Origin: Streptomyces graminofaciens | GTDB taxonomy: Bacteria > Actinomycetota > Actinomycetes > Streptomycetales > Streptomycetaceae | Assembly: GCF_030294945.1 (NCBI RefSeq) | Contig: NZ_AP018448.1 | Coordinates: 5,238,001-5,302,000 of the forward strand | Direction of reading: 5' to 3' | DNA length: 64,000 nt | Shown: positions 16,655-25,393 of the stretch, piece after piece | Position numbering within the stretch: the stretch's first letter is position 1 | How the letters are laid out: each line of letters starts with the position of its first letter | Notes under the pieces: model-generated | The model's database searches: none | Told to the model about the DNA's origin: nothing | The model's input: only the letters and a program-made list of their open reading frames with translations | Translations under genes and position numbers: made by a program

Positions 16655-19600
16655 TGGGTGACGACTGGACCTGGAAAGGCGTGGCCAACGCCGTCGTCGG
16701 CAAGGGCGAGGACCTCATCGACGGCGGCAAGAAGCTCGTCGGCGAGGGCATCGACAAGGGCACCGACGCCGTCGGCTGGGGCCTGGAGAAGGTCGGCGCC
16801 GAGGGCTGGGCGGACAAGGTCGAGGACTGGGGTGACGAGACGGCCTCGGCACTGGGCGCCACCCCGGGCGAGCAGCAACTCGGCGACACCGAACAAGCGA
16901 ACGAACTCATCCACGGCAGCCCGGCCCGCATCCGGGAGAGCGCCAAGCACCTGAAGGACTTCCACACGGCCTTCGACAAGGTCGGCGACGGCATGCGGAA
17001 GCTGGACTCCTCGCACTGGAAGGGCCAGGCGGCCGACACCTTCCGCGAGAAGTTCGCCATGCAGCCCAAGAAGTGGGCGCAGGCGGCGGACGCCTGCGAC
17101 AAGGCCGCCAAGGCGCTCGACTCGTACGCGGACACGGTCAAGTGGGCGCAGGAGCAGGCGCAGGACGCGATCGACGCGTACCGGGACGGCAGGAAGGCGT
17201 CCACGGACGCGGTGGACGCGTACAACGCCAAGGTCGACACCTACAACGCCAAGGTCAAGTCGGGTGACGACCCCGGCCCCAAACCCGAACTCGGTCCCGA
17301 CCCGGGCAAGAAGGACATCACCAGGGCCCACGAGATCCTCAAGGAGGCCCGCCGCCAGCGCAACGAGGCCGCCCGCACCGCCGCCACCACGGTGAAGGCC
17401 GCCCTGGAACACGCCCCCGCCGAAATGCCACCCGCACTCCGCCTCGCGGCCAACCTCGCCGACACCGGGGCAGCGCAGAGCGTGGAACTGACCCACGTCG
17501 CCGGCGGCGTGGTCAAGGGCGTCGCGGGCGCGATCACCTTCGGCCGCAGCATGAACGCCCTCGACCCCTACAACCTGTCCCACCCCGCCGAGTACTACCA
17601 GAACGTCAGCATGACTCTGGCGGGCGTCACCTCGACGGTCGCGCACCCCGACCGCGCCGTGACGGAGGCGTACGAGTCCTTCAAGAAGGACAAGAGCGAG
17701 GGCATCGGCCGCCTGCTCCCCGAAATCTTCGCCGGCAAGGGAGCGGGGGCCGCACGCGGAGCGGCGACCGGCGGACTCAAAGGGACGCTCAAGGGCATCA
17801 AAGACGCGCTCGAGTCGGGAAAGAAGCCGGACGTGTCGGCGCGAGAAAGCGTCAGCGACGGCCCCGGCCGGGACTCGCGCCAGCCCGACGCGGTGGAGTC
17901 GCGGGGCTCCGACCCGATCGACTTCGCCACCGGCAGGATGTACCTCCCCCAGACGGACGTGACGCTGCCCGGCGCCCTTCCCCTGGTGTTCAGACGCCGT
18001 GTCGAGTCGGGCTACCACCTGGGCAAGTGGTTCGGCCCGTCCTGGTCCTCCACCGTCGACCAGCGCCTGGAGATCGACTCCGAGGGCGTCATCTTCGTCA
18101 CCGAGGACGGCCTCCTCCTCGACTACCCCCACCCGGCCCCCGGCGTCCCGACCCTCCCCGGCCACGGCCCGCGCTGGCCCCTGTCCCGCGAGGACGGCGG
18201 CTACACGGTCACCGACCCGCAGACCCGCCGCACCTGGCACTTCTCCGACAGAACCGAGACCCTCGCCGTCCTCGAACAGATCGACGACCGCAACGGCAAC
18301 TGGATCACCTTCGAGTACGACACCGAAGGCACCCCGCTCGGCATCGTCTCCAGCGCCGGATACGACGTACGCATCGCCACGGACGCGAACCGGGTCACGG
18401 CCCTCCACCTGGCCGCCGCCGACCGGGAGCTGAAACGCTACGGCTACACCGACGGCAACCTCACCGAGGTCGTGAACTCCTCCGGTCTCCCCCTCCGTTT
18501 CACCTACGACGAGGCGGGCCGTGTCACGTCGTGGACGGACACGAACGACCGCGGCTACACCTACGAGTACGACGACCAGGACCGCTGCACGGCCGAGGGC
18601 GGCTCGGCGGGCCACATGACCCTGCGCGTCTCGTACGACGACACGGACCCCGACACGGGCCTCCGCGTCACGACCACGACGACCGGCGAGGGCCACACCC
18701 GCCGCTTCCTCATCAACGAGGCATGGCAGGTGGTCGCCGACATCGACCCACTGGGCGCGGTCACCCGTTACGAACGGGACCGCTACAACCGCCTGCTGTC
18801 CCAGACGGACCCCCTGGGCCACACGACGTCGTTCCGCTACGACGAGGCGGGCAACCCGACGGCTGTCGTACGCCCGGACGGCCGCGAATCAACGGCGGAG
18901 TACAACGAGCTGGGCCTGCCGGTGCGGGTGGTGACCCCGGACGGCACGGTCGTACACCAGACGTACGACGACCGGGGAAACCGCACGTCGGTGACCGGCC
19001 CCACCGGCCGGACCACCCGCTTCACGTACAACGATTCCGGCCACCTGACCACGGTGACCGACCCCCTGGGCAACGCGACGACGATCCGCTGCGACAGCGC
19101 CGGCCTCCCGATCGAGGTCACGGACCCGCTCGGCGCGACGACCCGCTACGAAAGAGACCCCTTCGGCAGACCGGTCACCATCTCGGACGCTACGGGCGCC
19201 ACGACCCACGTGGAGTGGACGGTCGAGGGTCACCTGGCCCGCCGCACGGCCGCCGACGGCACGACGGAGTCGTGGACGTACGACGGCGAGGGCAACAGCA
19301 CGAGCCACACGGACGCGATGGGCGGCGTCTCCCGCTTCGAGTACACGCACTTCGACCTGCTGACGGCCCGCACGGGCCCCGACGGCGTCCGATACGAGTT
19401 CGAGCACGACGCGGAACTGCACCTGACGCGGGTGACCAACCCGCAAGGCCTGACATGGGAGTACGAGTACGACCCGGCAGGCCGCCTGATCTCGGAGACG
19501 GACTTCGACGACCGCACCCTCACATACGAGCACGACGAGGCGGGCCGCCTGAGGTCCCGCACGAACGCGCTCGGCCAGGTGGTGTCCTTCGAACGCAACG

Positions 19601-21309
19601 CTCTGGGCCAGATGACACGCAAGGACGCGGCGGGCCAGGTCACGACGTACGCGTACGACATGACGGACCAGCTGGCCCAGGCGACGGGCGCGGACACCAC
19701 GCTTTCCGTCCTGCGCGACCGTTTCGGCCTGGTGCGCTCGGAGACGGTCGACGGCCGCAAACTGACGTACGGGTACGACGAGTTCGGCCGCCGCGTGAGC
19801 CGTACGACGCCGACGGGCGCGACGACGACGTGGACGTACGACGCGGCCGGGCGCCGTACGGGGATGACGGCCTCAGGCCGGACCGTCGGCTTCACCTACG
19901 ACGAGGCAGGCCGAGAACTCACCCGCCGCATCGGCGAGACGGTCACTCTGGAACACACCTTCGACCCCCTGGGCCGCCTGACAAGTCAGTCGGTGCGAGG
20001 AGCGGACAACCGCTCGGTCCAACACCGGGCATACACCTACCGCGCCGACGGCAACCTGATAGGCATCGACGACCACCTGTCCGGCTCCCGCCGCTTCGAC
20101 CTGGACGCGGCGGGCCGCGTGACGGCGGTGCACGCGGCGAACTGGACGGAGACGTACGCCTACGACGAGACGGGCAACCAGACGTCGGCGTCCTGGCCGA
20201 CGGACCACCCGGGCCAGGAGGCGGCGGGCGCCCGGACCTACACGGGCACCCGGATCACCCGCGCGGGCAACGTCCGCTACGAACACGACGCCCTCGGCCG
20301 CATCACCCTCCGCCAGAAGACGCGCCTGTCCCGCAAGCCGGACACGTGGCGGTACGAGTGGGACGCCGAGGACCGACTGACGTCGGTGACGACACCGGAC
20401 GGCACGCGTTGGCGGTACACGTACGACCCTCTCGGCCGCCGCACAGCGAAACTCCGCCTGTCCGGTGACGGCGAGACGGTTGTCGAACGGGTCGACTTCA
20501 CCTGGGACGACACGACCCTCTGCGAACAGACGACCACGTCCACAGGCCTACCGAACTCGGTGACGCTGACGTGGGACCACCAGGGACTGAGTCCCATCGC
20601 CCAAACGGAACGCATCACCGCGACCGACGCACCGCAGGAGGAGATCGACTCCCGCTTCTTCGCCATCGTCACGGACTTCATGGGAACCCCGAGCGAACTC
20701 GTGGACGAGCAAGGTGGGATCGCCTGGCGCACACGAAGCACTCTGTGGGGGACTACGGCTTGGGCAACTGACAGCACGGCCTATACACCCCTCCGATTTC
20801 CCGGCCAGTACTACGACCCGGAAACCGGCCTTCATTACAACTATCTTCGCCACTACGACCCCGAAACTGCCCGTTACATCACTTGCGACCCCCTTGGGCT
20901 TGCACCTGCCCCCAATCCAGCCGCTTACGTAGACAACCCCTACGCTTGGACTGATCCCCTCGGGCTTGCACCGTGCCCCCGCGGCGCATGGGAAGAAAAG
21001 GCGGACTTCTCCAGCCAGAAGATCATGAGCAAGAAGTTTCACGCCCACGCCGGAGATTTCCTTGACACCCCAGGGAACCTGAACAAGATCAATATGCAGC
21101 GGTTCGAAGACGCTATGCGGGAGCACATGACCGCAGATGGAACAAAAATTTATCGATTTGACTACAGGCGTCAAGGAACTGCAGTTGGATTCATCGACCC
21201 AGACACCCAGAAGATGGTGATGCTGCACACCGATGGCAAGTTCTGGTCTGCCTATAAGTTGTCAGACCGGCAATTTCAGGGAATTATCGACGAAGGATTC
21301 CTGTGGTGA
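16654..21309 (+). CDS. WXG-RHS polymorphic toxin with colicin D-like C-terminal tRNase
   Basis: A 1551-residue toxin. Residues about 1-250 carry a WXG-type domain (SSHWKGQAADTFREKFAM) followed by long helices, the usual signal for type VII export. Residues about 405-480 contain SDPIDFATGRMYLPQTDV, the RHS N-terminal module. About 25 YD repeats (for example TRYERDPFGRPV, FTYDEAGRELTR) build the RHS shell to about residue 1400. The core ends at NPYAWTDPLGLAPCP near residue 1436. The last 115 residues are the tip: MSKKFHAHAGDF, FEDAMREHM, QKMVMLHTDGKFWSAYKLSD. This matches the colicin D catalytic domain, which cuts tRNA-Arg anticodon loops; the His of HAGDF is the likely catalytic residue. The adjacent colicin D immunity domain supports this. 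GC and codon use drop from about 20,700 onward. Confidence 0.9.
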   Translation: MGDDWTWKGVANAVVGKGEDLIDGGKKLVGEGIDKGTDAVGWGLEKVGAEGWADKVEDWGDETASALGATPGEQQLGDTEQANELIHGSPARIRESAKHLKDFHTAFDKVGDGMRKLDSSHWKGQAADTFREKFAMQPKKWAQAADACDKAAKALDSYADTVKWAQEQAQDAIDAYRDGRKASTDAVDAYNAKVDTYNAKVKSGDDPGPKPELGPDPGKKDITRAHEILKEARRQRNEAARTAATTVKAALEHAPAEMPPALRLAANLADTGAAQSVELTHVAGGVVKGVAGAITFGRSMNALDPYNLSHPAEYYQNVSMTLAGVTSTVAHPDRAVTEAYESFKKDKSEGIGRLLPEIFAGKGAGAARGAATGGLKGTLKGIKDALESGKKPDVSARESVSDGPGRDSRQPDAVESRGSDPIDFATGRMYLPQTDVTLPGALPLVFRRRVESGYHLGKWFGPSWSSTVDQRLEIDSEGVIFVTEDGLLLDYPHPAPGVPTLPGHGPRWPLSREDGGYTVTDPQTRRTWHFSDRTETLAVLEQIDDRNGNWITFEYDTEGTPLGIVSSAGYDVRIATDANRVTALHLAAADRELKRYGYTDGNLTEVVNSSGLPLRFTYDEAGRVTSWTDTNDRGYTYEYDDQDRCTAEGGSAGHMTLRVSYDDTDPDTGLRVTTTTTGEGHTRRFLINEAWQVVADIDPLGAVTRYERDRYNRLLSQTDPLGHTTSFRYDEAGNPTAVVRPDGRESTAEYNELGLPVRVVTPDGTVVHQTYDDRGNRTSVTGPTGRTTRFTYNDSGHLTTVTDPLGNATTIRCDSAGLPIEVTDPLGATTRYERDPFGRPVTISDATGATTHVEWTVEGHLARRTAADGTTESWTYDGEGNSTSHTDAMGGVSRFEYTHFDLLTARTGPDGVRYEFEHDAELHLTRVTNPQGLTWEYEYDPAGRLISETDFDDRTLTYEHDEAGRLRSRTNALGQVVSFERNALGQMTRKDAAGQVTTYAYDMTDQLAQATGADTTLSVLRDRFGLVRSETVDGRKLTYGYDEFGRRVSRTTPTGATTTWTYDAAGRRTGMTASGRTVGFTYDEAGRELTRRIGETVTLEHTFDPLGRLTSQSVRGADNRSVQHRAYTYRADGNLIGIDDHLSGSRRFDLDAAGRVTAVHAANWTETYAYDETGNQTSASWPTDHPGQEAAGARTYTGTRITRAGNVRYEHDALGRITLRQKTRLSRKPDTWRYEWDAEDRLTSVTTPDGTRWRYTYDPLGRRTAKLRLSGDGETVVERVDFTWDDTTLCEQTTTSTGLPNSVTLTWDHQGLSPIAQTERITATDAPQEEIDSRFFAIVTDFMGTPSELVDEQGGIAWRTRSTLWGTTAWATDSTAYTPLRFPGQYYDPETGLHYNYLRHYDPETARYITCDPLGLAPAPNPAAYVDNPYAWTDPLGLAPCPRGAWEEKADFSSQKIMSKKFHAHAGDFLDTPGNLNKINMQRFEDAMREHMTADGTKIYRFDYRRQGTAVGFIDPDTQKMVMLHTDGKFWSAYKLSDRQFQGIIDEGFLW

Positions 21310-22109
21310 CCCATCCGAAACGCGAACGGCCTGGAAACTCCACCCCTGTCCTCGGCCCGGACGGAACCTTCTCCTCACCATGGCTGCGCGGCAAGTCGAT
21401 CGCCCCCGTCCCGGCAGGTTCGCATGTGGATGCTGCACTGACCCGCCGCATCGCAGCCGGCTGTCGCGCTGTGGGTGCGCCGCATGTACTCTGCGTGGAT
21501 CTCGCGAGCAGTACCCGCACCGATCCTGCCGACAAAGCGGTACAGTTCCCGATCGGTTCAGGATACGGAAACATCCGTCCGCCGTCAGTTTTCTATACGC
21601 CTGACCGGCAGGGGGGCGTACTGTTTCAGGAATCCGGCTATGCACTCGTCGCAGGAACCGACGCCTTCATGGCTGCCGCTGTCGGCGAGGGCGTCGACGC
21701 AGCACGTGCACGCTTCAGCCGCTACGCCCGGACCCTCTCGGATCGGCACCCGGGCTTGACGGCCGTCGCGACTGCTCACCCGCCCGCACGCAGAGCATGG
21801 GCCTACCCCGCCGATGTCTCCCCCGGGAGCGAGGTAGGGCGACAGCTCTCACTGTTGAATGAGTTCACGGACGGCACTCGCTCCGCGCCTGAGTTCGCCC
21901 GTGACTGGTGGGAGGCTCGACGAGCCTCCCAAGCAAACGGGGAGCGCATCCAGGCGCCGCTCTCAGATCTCTTCGACCAAGTATTCATGATGCTGGAGGA
22001 CTACGCGGTCGACCCGGACCTCAGGGAGCCAGGTGATCTGACCGATGCAGAAATCCAAGCAGCCGTCCGTGAGATCTGGGACCCGTTCCGTCGTTCAATT
22101 ACCGAGTGA
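21306..22109 (+). CDS. Two-domain immunity protein with C-terminal colicin D immunity domain
   Basis: A 267-residue protein starting at a GTG that overlaps the toxin stop (GTGA); the GTG at 21303 is also possible. The C-terminal 85 residues match the colicin D immunity family: LSLLNEFTDGTRSAPEFARD, SDLFDQVFMMLEDYAVDPDL, REPGDLTDAEIQAAVREIWD. In that family an acidic helical protein fills the tRNA-binding cleft of the nuclease. The first 170 residues (for example HVLCVDLASSTRTDP, GVLFQESGYALVAGTDAFM) are not part of ImmD and I do not recognise them; they may be a second immunity domain or a sensor. The toxin-to-immunity coupling is typical of polymorphic toxin loci. Confidence 0.85.
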   Translation: MTHPKRERPGNSTPVLGPDGTFSSPWLRGKSIAPVPAGSHVDAALTRRIAAGCRAVGAPHVLCVDLASSTRTDPADKAVQFPIGSGYGNIRPPSVFYTPDRQGGVLFQESGYALVAGTDAFMAAAVGEGVDAARARFSRYARTLSDRHPGLTAVATAHPPARRAWAYPADVSPGSEVGRQLSLLNEFTDGTRSAPEFARDWWEARRASQANGERIQAPLSDLFDQVFMMLEDYAVDPDLREPGDLTDAEIQAAVREIWDPFRRSITE

Positions 22110-22181
22110 ATCGCCCCAACGAAAGAACCTGCTGCCTCGGCAAACAAAGAAGGCAAACCCCTCAGCATCCCTCAGAAAAGG

Positions 22182-22521
22182 ATGGCACCGCGTTCGCTGA
22201 TCCAAGCACCTCGTAACAGGTCCAACACGCCCTACAATTGGGTTGGAACGAGCAAGGTCGCCAGCGAGGACGGAAACTTCCCAATGGAAGCCAAGGGTCG
22301 CAGCACGTGGGTGTAAGAGATCCGTGGCGCCGGGTACGGTGTAGATATCAACCGATCACTTTGGCGGGGCCATTCGCGCCTGAATAAAAGGACTCGGATT
22401 CCCGTCCGAACGTGAAGTAATCTTCAGAAATATCGATCCGATAAATATTTTCCGCACGGAACGGTGGAGCTTCTCACGGCCCACCGGAGAAATCACAGAG
22501 AACCCAGGACACACGGAATGA
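22182..22521 (+). pseudogene. Remnant of an ADP-ribosyltransferase toxin tip
   Basis: Not an intact frame, but a broken reading is clear. From 22221, SNTPYNWVGTSKVASEDGNF and KGRSTWV are followed by an in-frame TAA (22314-22316), then EIRGAGYGVDINRSLWRGHS. After the run of four A at 22386-22389 the frame shifts by one base and continues KGLGFPSEREVIFRNIDP to a TGA at 22519. The order (GTS block, W-V-stop-EIR...GVDIN, then SEREVIF with an ExE motif) resembles arginine-type ADP-ribosyltransferase toxins of the pierisin/scabin kind, where TAC or TAT would replace the TAA (VYEIR). No RHS core precedes it. It is a displaced toxin tip overlapping its immunity gene by ATGA. Confidence 0.6.
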
Positions 22522-22997
22522 GCGAAGAAATTCCGATCCGCGTCCAAATCGATGGCCGGGAAGCAATCTGGAAGATGTTGATTGAAGGCGATGGCCCGTG
22601 GCACCTGAGCCTTCAATCAGCCAACGGGGTTGAATCAACGGCATTTGGCAACAATGTCTTTGAAGCATTGAGATCCATCCGTACTCAACTTTTCCCAAGG
22701 CGCATCATCATCTGCTGCAACGGAGCACGGGCCAACGTCAGGCCATCAGCACTCTCAGCATCACATGGCGCCTGGATGATCTACACCCTACATATGTGGC
22801 GCCCCTCGACCGTACGTGACCTGGCGCCTACTCTTTCCTATGCACCCCCCAGCAAAATTGGCTCCGTAGAGGAACAGGATGCATATTGGGAGCGGCATCT
22901 CAGGAACAGGAAGAACTGGCTGAACTTCATCAACCCAGTCTGGTGGATTTACTTTCTCACAGACTCCTGGGGGAAGCCGAAATGGCAAGACAAATAG
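22518..22997 (+). CDS. Probable orphan immunity protein of the decayed toxin tip
   Basis: A 159-residue protein of no family I recognise. Visible: an N-terminal half with IRVQIDGREAIWKMLIEGDG and FEALRSIRTQLFPRRIIICC, and a Trp-rich C-terminus (NWLNFINPVWWIYFLTDSW) that may contact membrane or partner. The ATG at 22518 overlaps the TGA that ends the toxin remnant (ATGA), the usual arrangement of toxin and immunity genes. GC content is well below that of the neighbours, which suggests transfer. A start at 22464 would overlap the remnant more and is less likely. Confidence 0.65.
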   Translation: MSEEIPIRVQIDGREAIWKMLIEGDGPWHLSLQSANGVESTAFGNNVFEALRSIRTQLFPRRIIICCNGARANVRPSALSASHGAWMIYTLHMWRPSTVRDLAPTLSYAPPSKIGSVEEQDAYWERHLRNRKNWLNFINPVWWIYFLTDSWGKPKWQDK

Positions 22998-23173
22998 ATA
23001 TTTGAAGCACAGCCGGAATCACAACCCCTGACCTTCATGGAACACACCTTCTCCACCGATTGAGATATATGGGACGCCGCGGTTCCCACTCCCGCCATCG
23101 GGACACCCGGGGCAGACAACCACGGCAGGCGGGCCTCCTTTGACCCGCCCACCGCAGCCGTGATTGCGCGCGG

Positions 23174-23587
23174 TCAGCCACAGGCAGCCGACAGCTCGAA
23201 CCACACCACCTTCCAGCTCGGCGTTCGCGAGTGGGACGTCACCGGATACCGGCCCCACGCGTCCGAGAGTGCCTCGACCAGGAACAGCCCCCGGCCAAAG
23301 CCCTGGTCAGGGGTCGTGGACACGGGCTCCGGGAGTTCCGGGTGGTTGTCCATGACTCCGATGCGGATGGCTGCGTGGTGGGCGCGGAGTCTGATGGAGA
23401 TCGGGCCGTCCGAGTGCTTCACCGCGTTCGAGACCGACTCCGAGGTGAGGAGTTCGGCGGTGTCGGTGAGGCCGGGAGGCTGGGCGTAGCCGAGGAGGGT
23501 GGTGCGGATGGTGTGGCGGGCGATGTGGGGGGAGCGGGGGTCGTTGGGGAGTTCGAGGTGGCAGTGCCAGGGGGTGGGGTCGGGCAT
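23174..23587 (-). CDS. HATPase_c_2 ATP-binding regulatory protein
   Basis: A 137-residue GHKL ATPase of the anti-sigma/SpoIIAB-like type common in Streptomyces. The N-box is ELLTSESVSNAVKHS, the G1 region is IRIGVMDNHPELP and the G2 region is GFGRGLFLVEALSDAWG. It lies divergent from an XRE regulator with a DUF397 partner, a standard three-gene Streptomyces set (whiJ-like). It may act as a kinase or antagonist of a partner regulator; the target is not visible. The last residues (KVVWFELSA) match the family end. Confidence 0.87.
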   Translation of the reverse strand: MPDPTPWHCHLELPNDPRSPHIARHTIRTTLLGYAQPPGLTDTAELLTSESVSNAVKHSDGPISIRLRAHHAAIRIGVMDNHPELPEPVSTTPDQGFGRGLFLVEALSDAWGRYPVTSHSRTPSWKVVWFELSAACG

Positions 23588-23643
23588 GTGGGGGCTCCGG
23601 TTCGGGTGAGGTCATGGGGTTGATCGTGGACGCAGGCTCGCGC

Positions 23644-23726
23644 GATGCACCACCAACTGCCGTGTGTAGCTTGTGCATCACTGACTGTAGGGCAATGGGG
23701 GGTTATGTTGCCCTGCCATTGATGCA
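23644..23726. promoter_or_regulatory. Repeated TGATGCA motifs between divergent HATPase and XRE genes
   Basis: GATGCAC at 23644-23650 and GTGCATC at 23673-23679 form an inverted repeat; a third copy, TGATGCA, lies at 23720-23726, about 47 bases before the XRE start. The gap between the divergent genes is 185 bases. These are candidate operators for the adjacent XRE regulator. Confidence 0.45.
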
Positions 23727-23772
23727 ACTCAAGCACCGCATAGGGTGGCGCTGACTTCGAGGAAGGAACGGC

Positions 23773-24624
23773 ATGGCCGCGAGGACGTCCCCGACGGAGC
23801 GTCAGAAGAGGCTCGGGGCGGAGGTACGGAGGATGCGCACCGCCGCCGGGATGACCGGGGAGTACGCCGCCGGACTGCTCGGTGTGGACCGGGGCAAGAT
23901 CTCCAACATCGAGTCGGGCACGCGTGCCATCAGCCCTGAGCGACTGCGTACGTTGGCCTGCAACTGCGACTGTGACGACGAGGCATACGTCGACGCACTG
24001 GTGGAGATGGCGCACCCCGCCGAGCGAGGCTGGTGGGAGAAGTACCGGGGCAGCCTGCCGACCGGGCTCCTCGACATCGCCGAACTGGAGCACCATGCGG
24101 TGCGCCTGCGCAGCGTTCACCTCATCCACATGCCAGGGCTCCTGCAGTCCAGCAACCACGCCCAGGCCGTGTTCAAGGCCGGGCTGCCGCCGTTGCCCGA
24201 CCATGAGATCGCCCTGCGGCTCGCGCACCGTCTGGAGCGTCAGCGGGTGCTGGACAGGGACAACCCCACGGAGTACATCGGGATACTGCACGAGGCCGCG
24301 CTGCGGATGCAGTTCGGCGGGCGCAAGGTCGCACGTGCGCAGCTCGAGCATCTGCTCGCCATGTCGGAGCGGGCCAACGTGTCACTGCGGGTCATTCCGT
24401 TCGACGCCGGTTCCTTCCCCGGCGCCGGGCAGACCGTGATCTACATGGAAGGGCCCGTGCCGAGGCTCGACACCGTCCAGATCGACAGCGCCCACGGACC
24501 GGAATTCCTCCACCAGGAAGCCCAGTTGTCCAAGTACCGAGCCCAACTGGACTGGATGGAACAGCGCGCCCTGGCGACCGAGGAGTCGCGCGTCTTCATC
24601 CAGGACATCGCCAGCCAACTCTGA
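23773..24624 (+). CDS. XRE-family regulator with DUF5753 domain (WhiJ-like)
   Basis: A 283-residue regulator. Residues about 10-70 form the helix-turn-helix (LGAEVRRMRTAAGMTGEYAA, GVDRGKISNIESGTRAISPE). Residues about 95-280 form the DUF5753 domain (GLLDIAELEHHAVRLRSVHL, MQFGGRKVARAQLEHLLAMS). A ribosome-binding site, GGAAGGAA, precedes the ATG. A DUF397 gene follows by 11 bases and a HATPase gene is divergent. In Streptomyces such sets act in development and antibiotic control (for example whiJ loci); the specific role is unknown. Confidence 0.92.
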   Translation: MAARTSPTERQKRLGAEVRRMRTAAGMTGEYAAGLLGVDRGKISNIESGTRAISPERLRTLACNCDCDDEAYVDALVEMAHPAERGWWEKYRGSLPTGLLDIAELEHHAVRLRSVHLIHMPGLLQSSNHAQAVFKAGLPPLPDHEIALRLAHRLERQRVLDRDNPTEYIGILHEAALRMQFGGRKVARAQLEHLLAMSERANVSLRVIPFDAGSFPGAGQTVIYMEGPVPRLDTVQIDSAHGPEFLHQEAQLSKYRAQLDWMEQRALATEESRVFIQDIASQL

Positions 24625-24635
24625 AGGAGACAGCC

Positions 24636-24827
24636 ATGGCCGACATCACGTGGGAAGAGCCGTTCTGCGCCGAGGGATCGGCCTGCTTCCGCCTCGGCAC
24701 CGACACCACCGGCAACGCCTACATCGCCATAGCCGGTGCCGAGGAGCACCACCTCACCGACACCCGTGAAGCGCTCCGGACCCTCATCCTCGACATCAAG
24801 GCCGGGAAAATGGATCACCTGCTCTGA
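24636..24827 (+). CDS. DUF397 small protein
   Basis: A 63-residue DUF397-type protein (ITWEEPFCAEGSACFRLG, then AEEHHLTDTREALRTLILDI). AAGGAGA lies 6-8 bases before the ATG. It is the standard partner of the XRE/DUF5753 gene just upstream and is thought in whiJ-type systems to modulate that regulator. The family usually begins with a W-x-KSSYS motif; here this is replaced by WEEPFCAEGSAC, so it is a divergent member. Confidence 0.85.
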   Translation: MADITWEEPFCAEGSACFRLGTDTTGNAYIAIAGAEEHHLTDTREALRTLILDIKAGKMDHLL

Positions 24828-24854
24828 GAACCCGAGCCGCCAGGGCGCCGCGCG

Positions 24855-25319
24855 TCAGCCCATCGGCCGGTAGTACCCCAGCACATGCGCCAGCTGGGCG
24901 AACCACTGGTGCAGGCGTTCCCTCGGCTTGGCGTCCACCGAGCACTCGTAGAAGTGGCCGTCCACAAGGACCACCGCGACCATCAACGCCTTGCCGGAGG
25001 GGTTGGACTTGTAGTGCACGCTGCGGATCTCGGGCCAGGGGAAGTCGACGGAGAGGCCGTGGTCCTCGAAGGCGACTCCGGAGGGGTCGATCACCACCGA
25101 GTTGTGGCGGTCCACCGCCAGGAACTCCGGGCCCGAGGCCACCGGGGGCGCCGGGGGCGCCGGCTGCTGCCCGTACGGGTTCACTCCAGGCATCCCCGGT
25201 GGAGCGGGCGGCGGCCCCGGTGGCGCGTACGGCGGTGGCGGTGGGCCGAAGCCCGGCTGGGGCGCGGGCGCCCCTCCCCCGGGCGGGGTCCACGGCGGCG
25301 GTGGCGGTTGCTGGTCCAT
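24855..25319 (-). CDS. Small PH-like protein with proline-rich N-terminus
   Basis: A 154-residue protein. Residues 1-62 are almost entirely Pro, Gly, Ala and Gln. The C-terminal 90 residues (FLAVDRHNSVVIDPSGVAFE, WPEIRSVHYKSNPSGKALMV, DGHFYECSVDAKPRERLHQW) look like a small beta-rich, bacterial PH-like domain. There is no membrane segment. It is convergent with the DUF397 gene. No function can be assigned. Confidence 0.75.
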   Translation of the reverse strand: MDQQPPPPPWTPPGGGAPAPQPGFGPPPPPYAPPGPPPAPPGMPGVNPYGQQPAPPAPPVASGPEFLAVDRHNSVVIDPSGVAFEDHGLSVDFPWPEIRSVHYKSNPSGKALMVAVVLVDGHFYECSVDAKPRERLHQWFAQLAHVLGYYRPMG

Positions 25320-25393
25320 CGTGGCTCGTCCCCCTGAGGTTGTGTGCGGGTCGTCTGTCTCCGTGCGTTCCGCACCGTATCCCTCACCCGTCT

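Noticed and set aside
16270..18822. An 850-residue open frame on the minus strand opposite the RHS gene
   Set aside because: Val/Gly/Arg-rich antisense translation of YD-repeat DNA with no family features.
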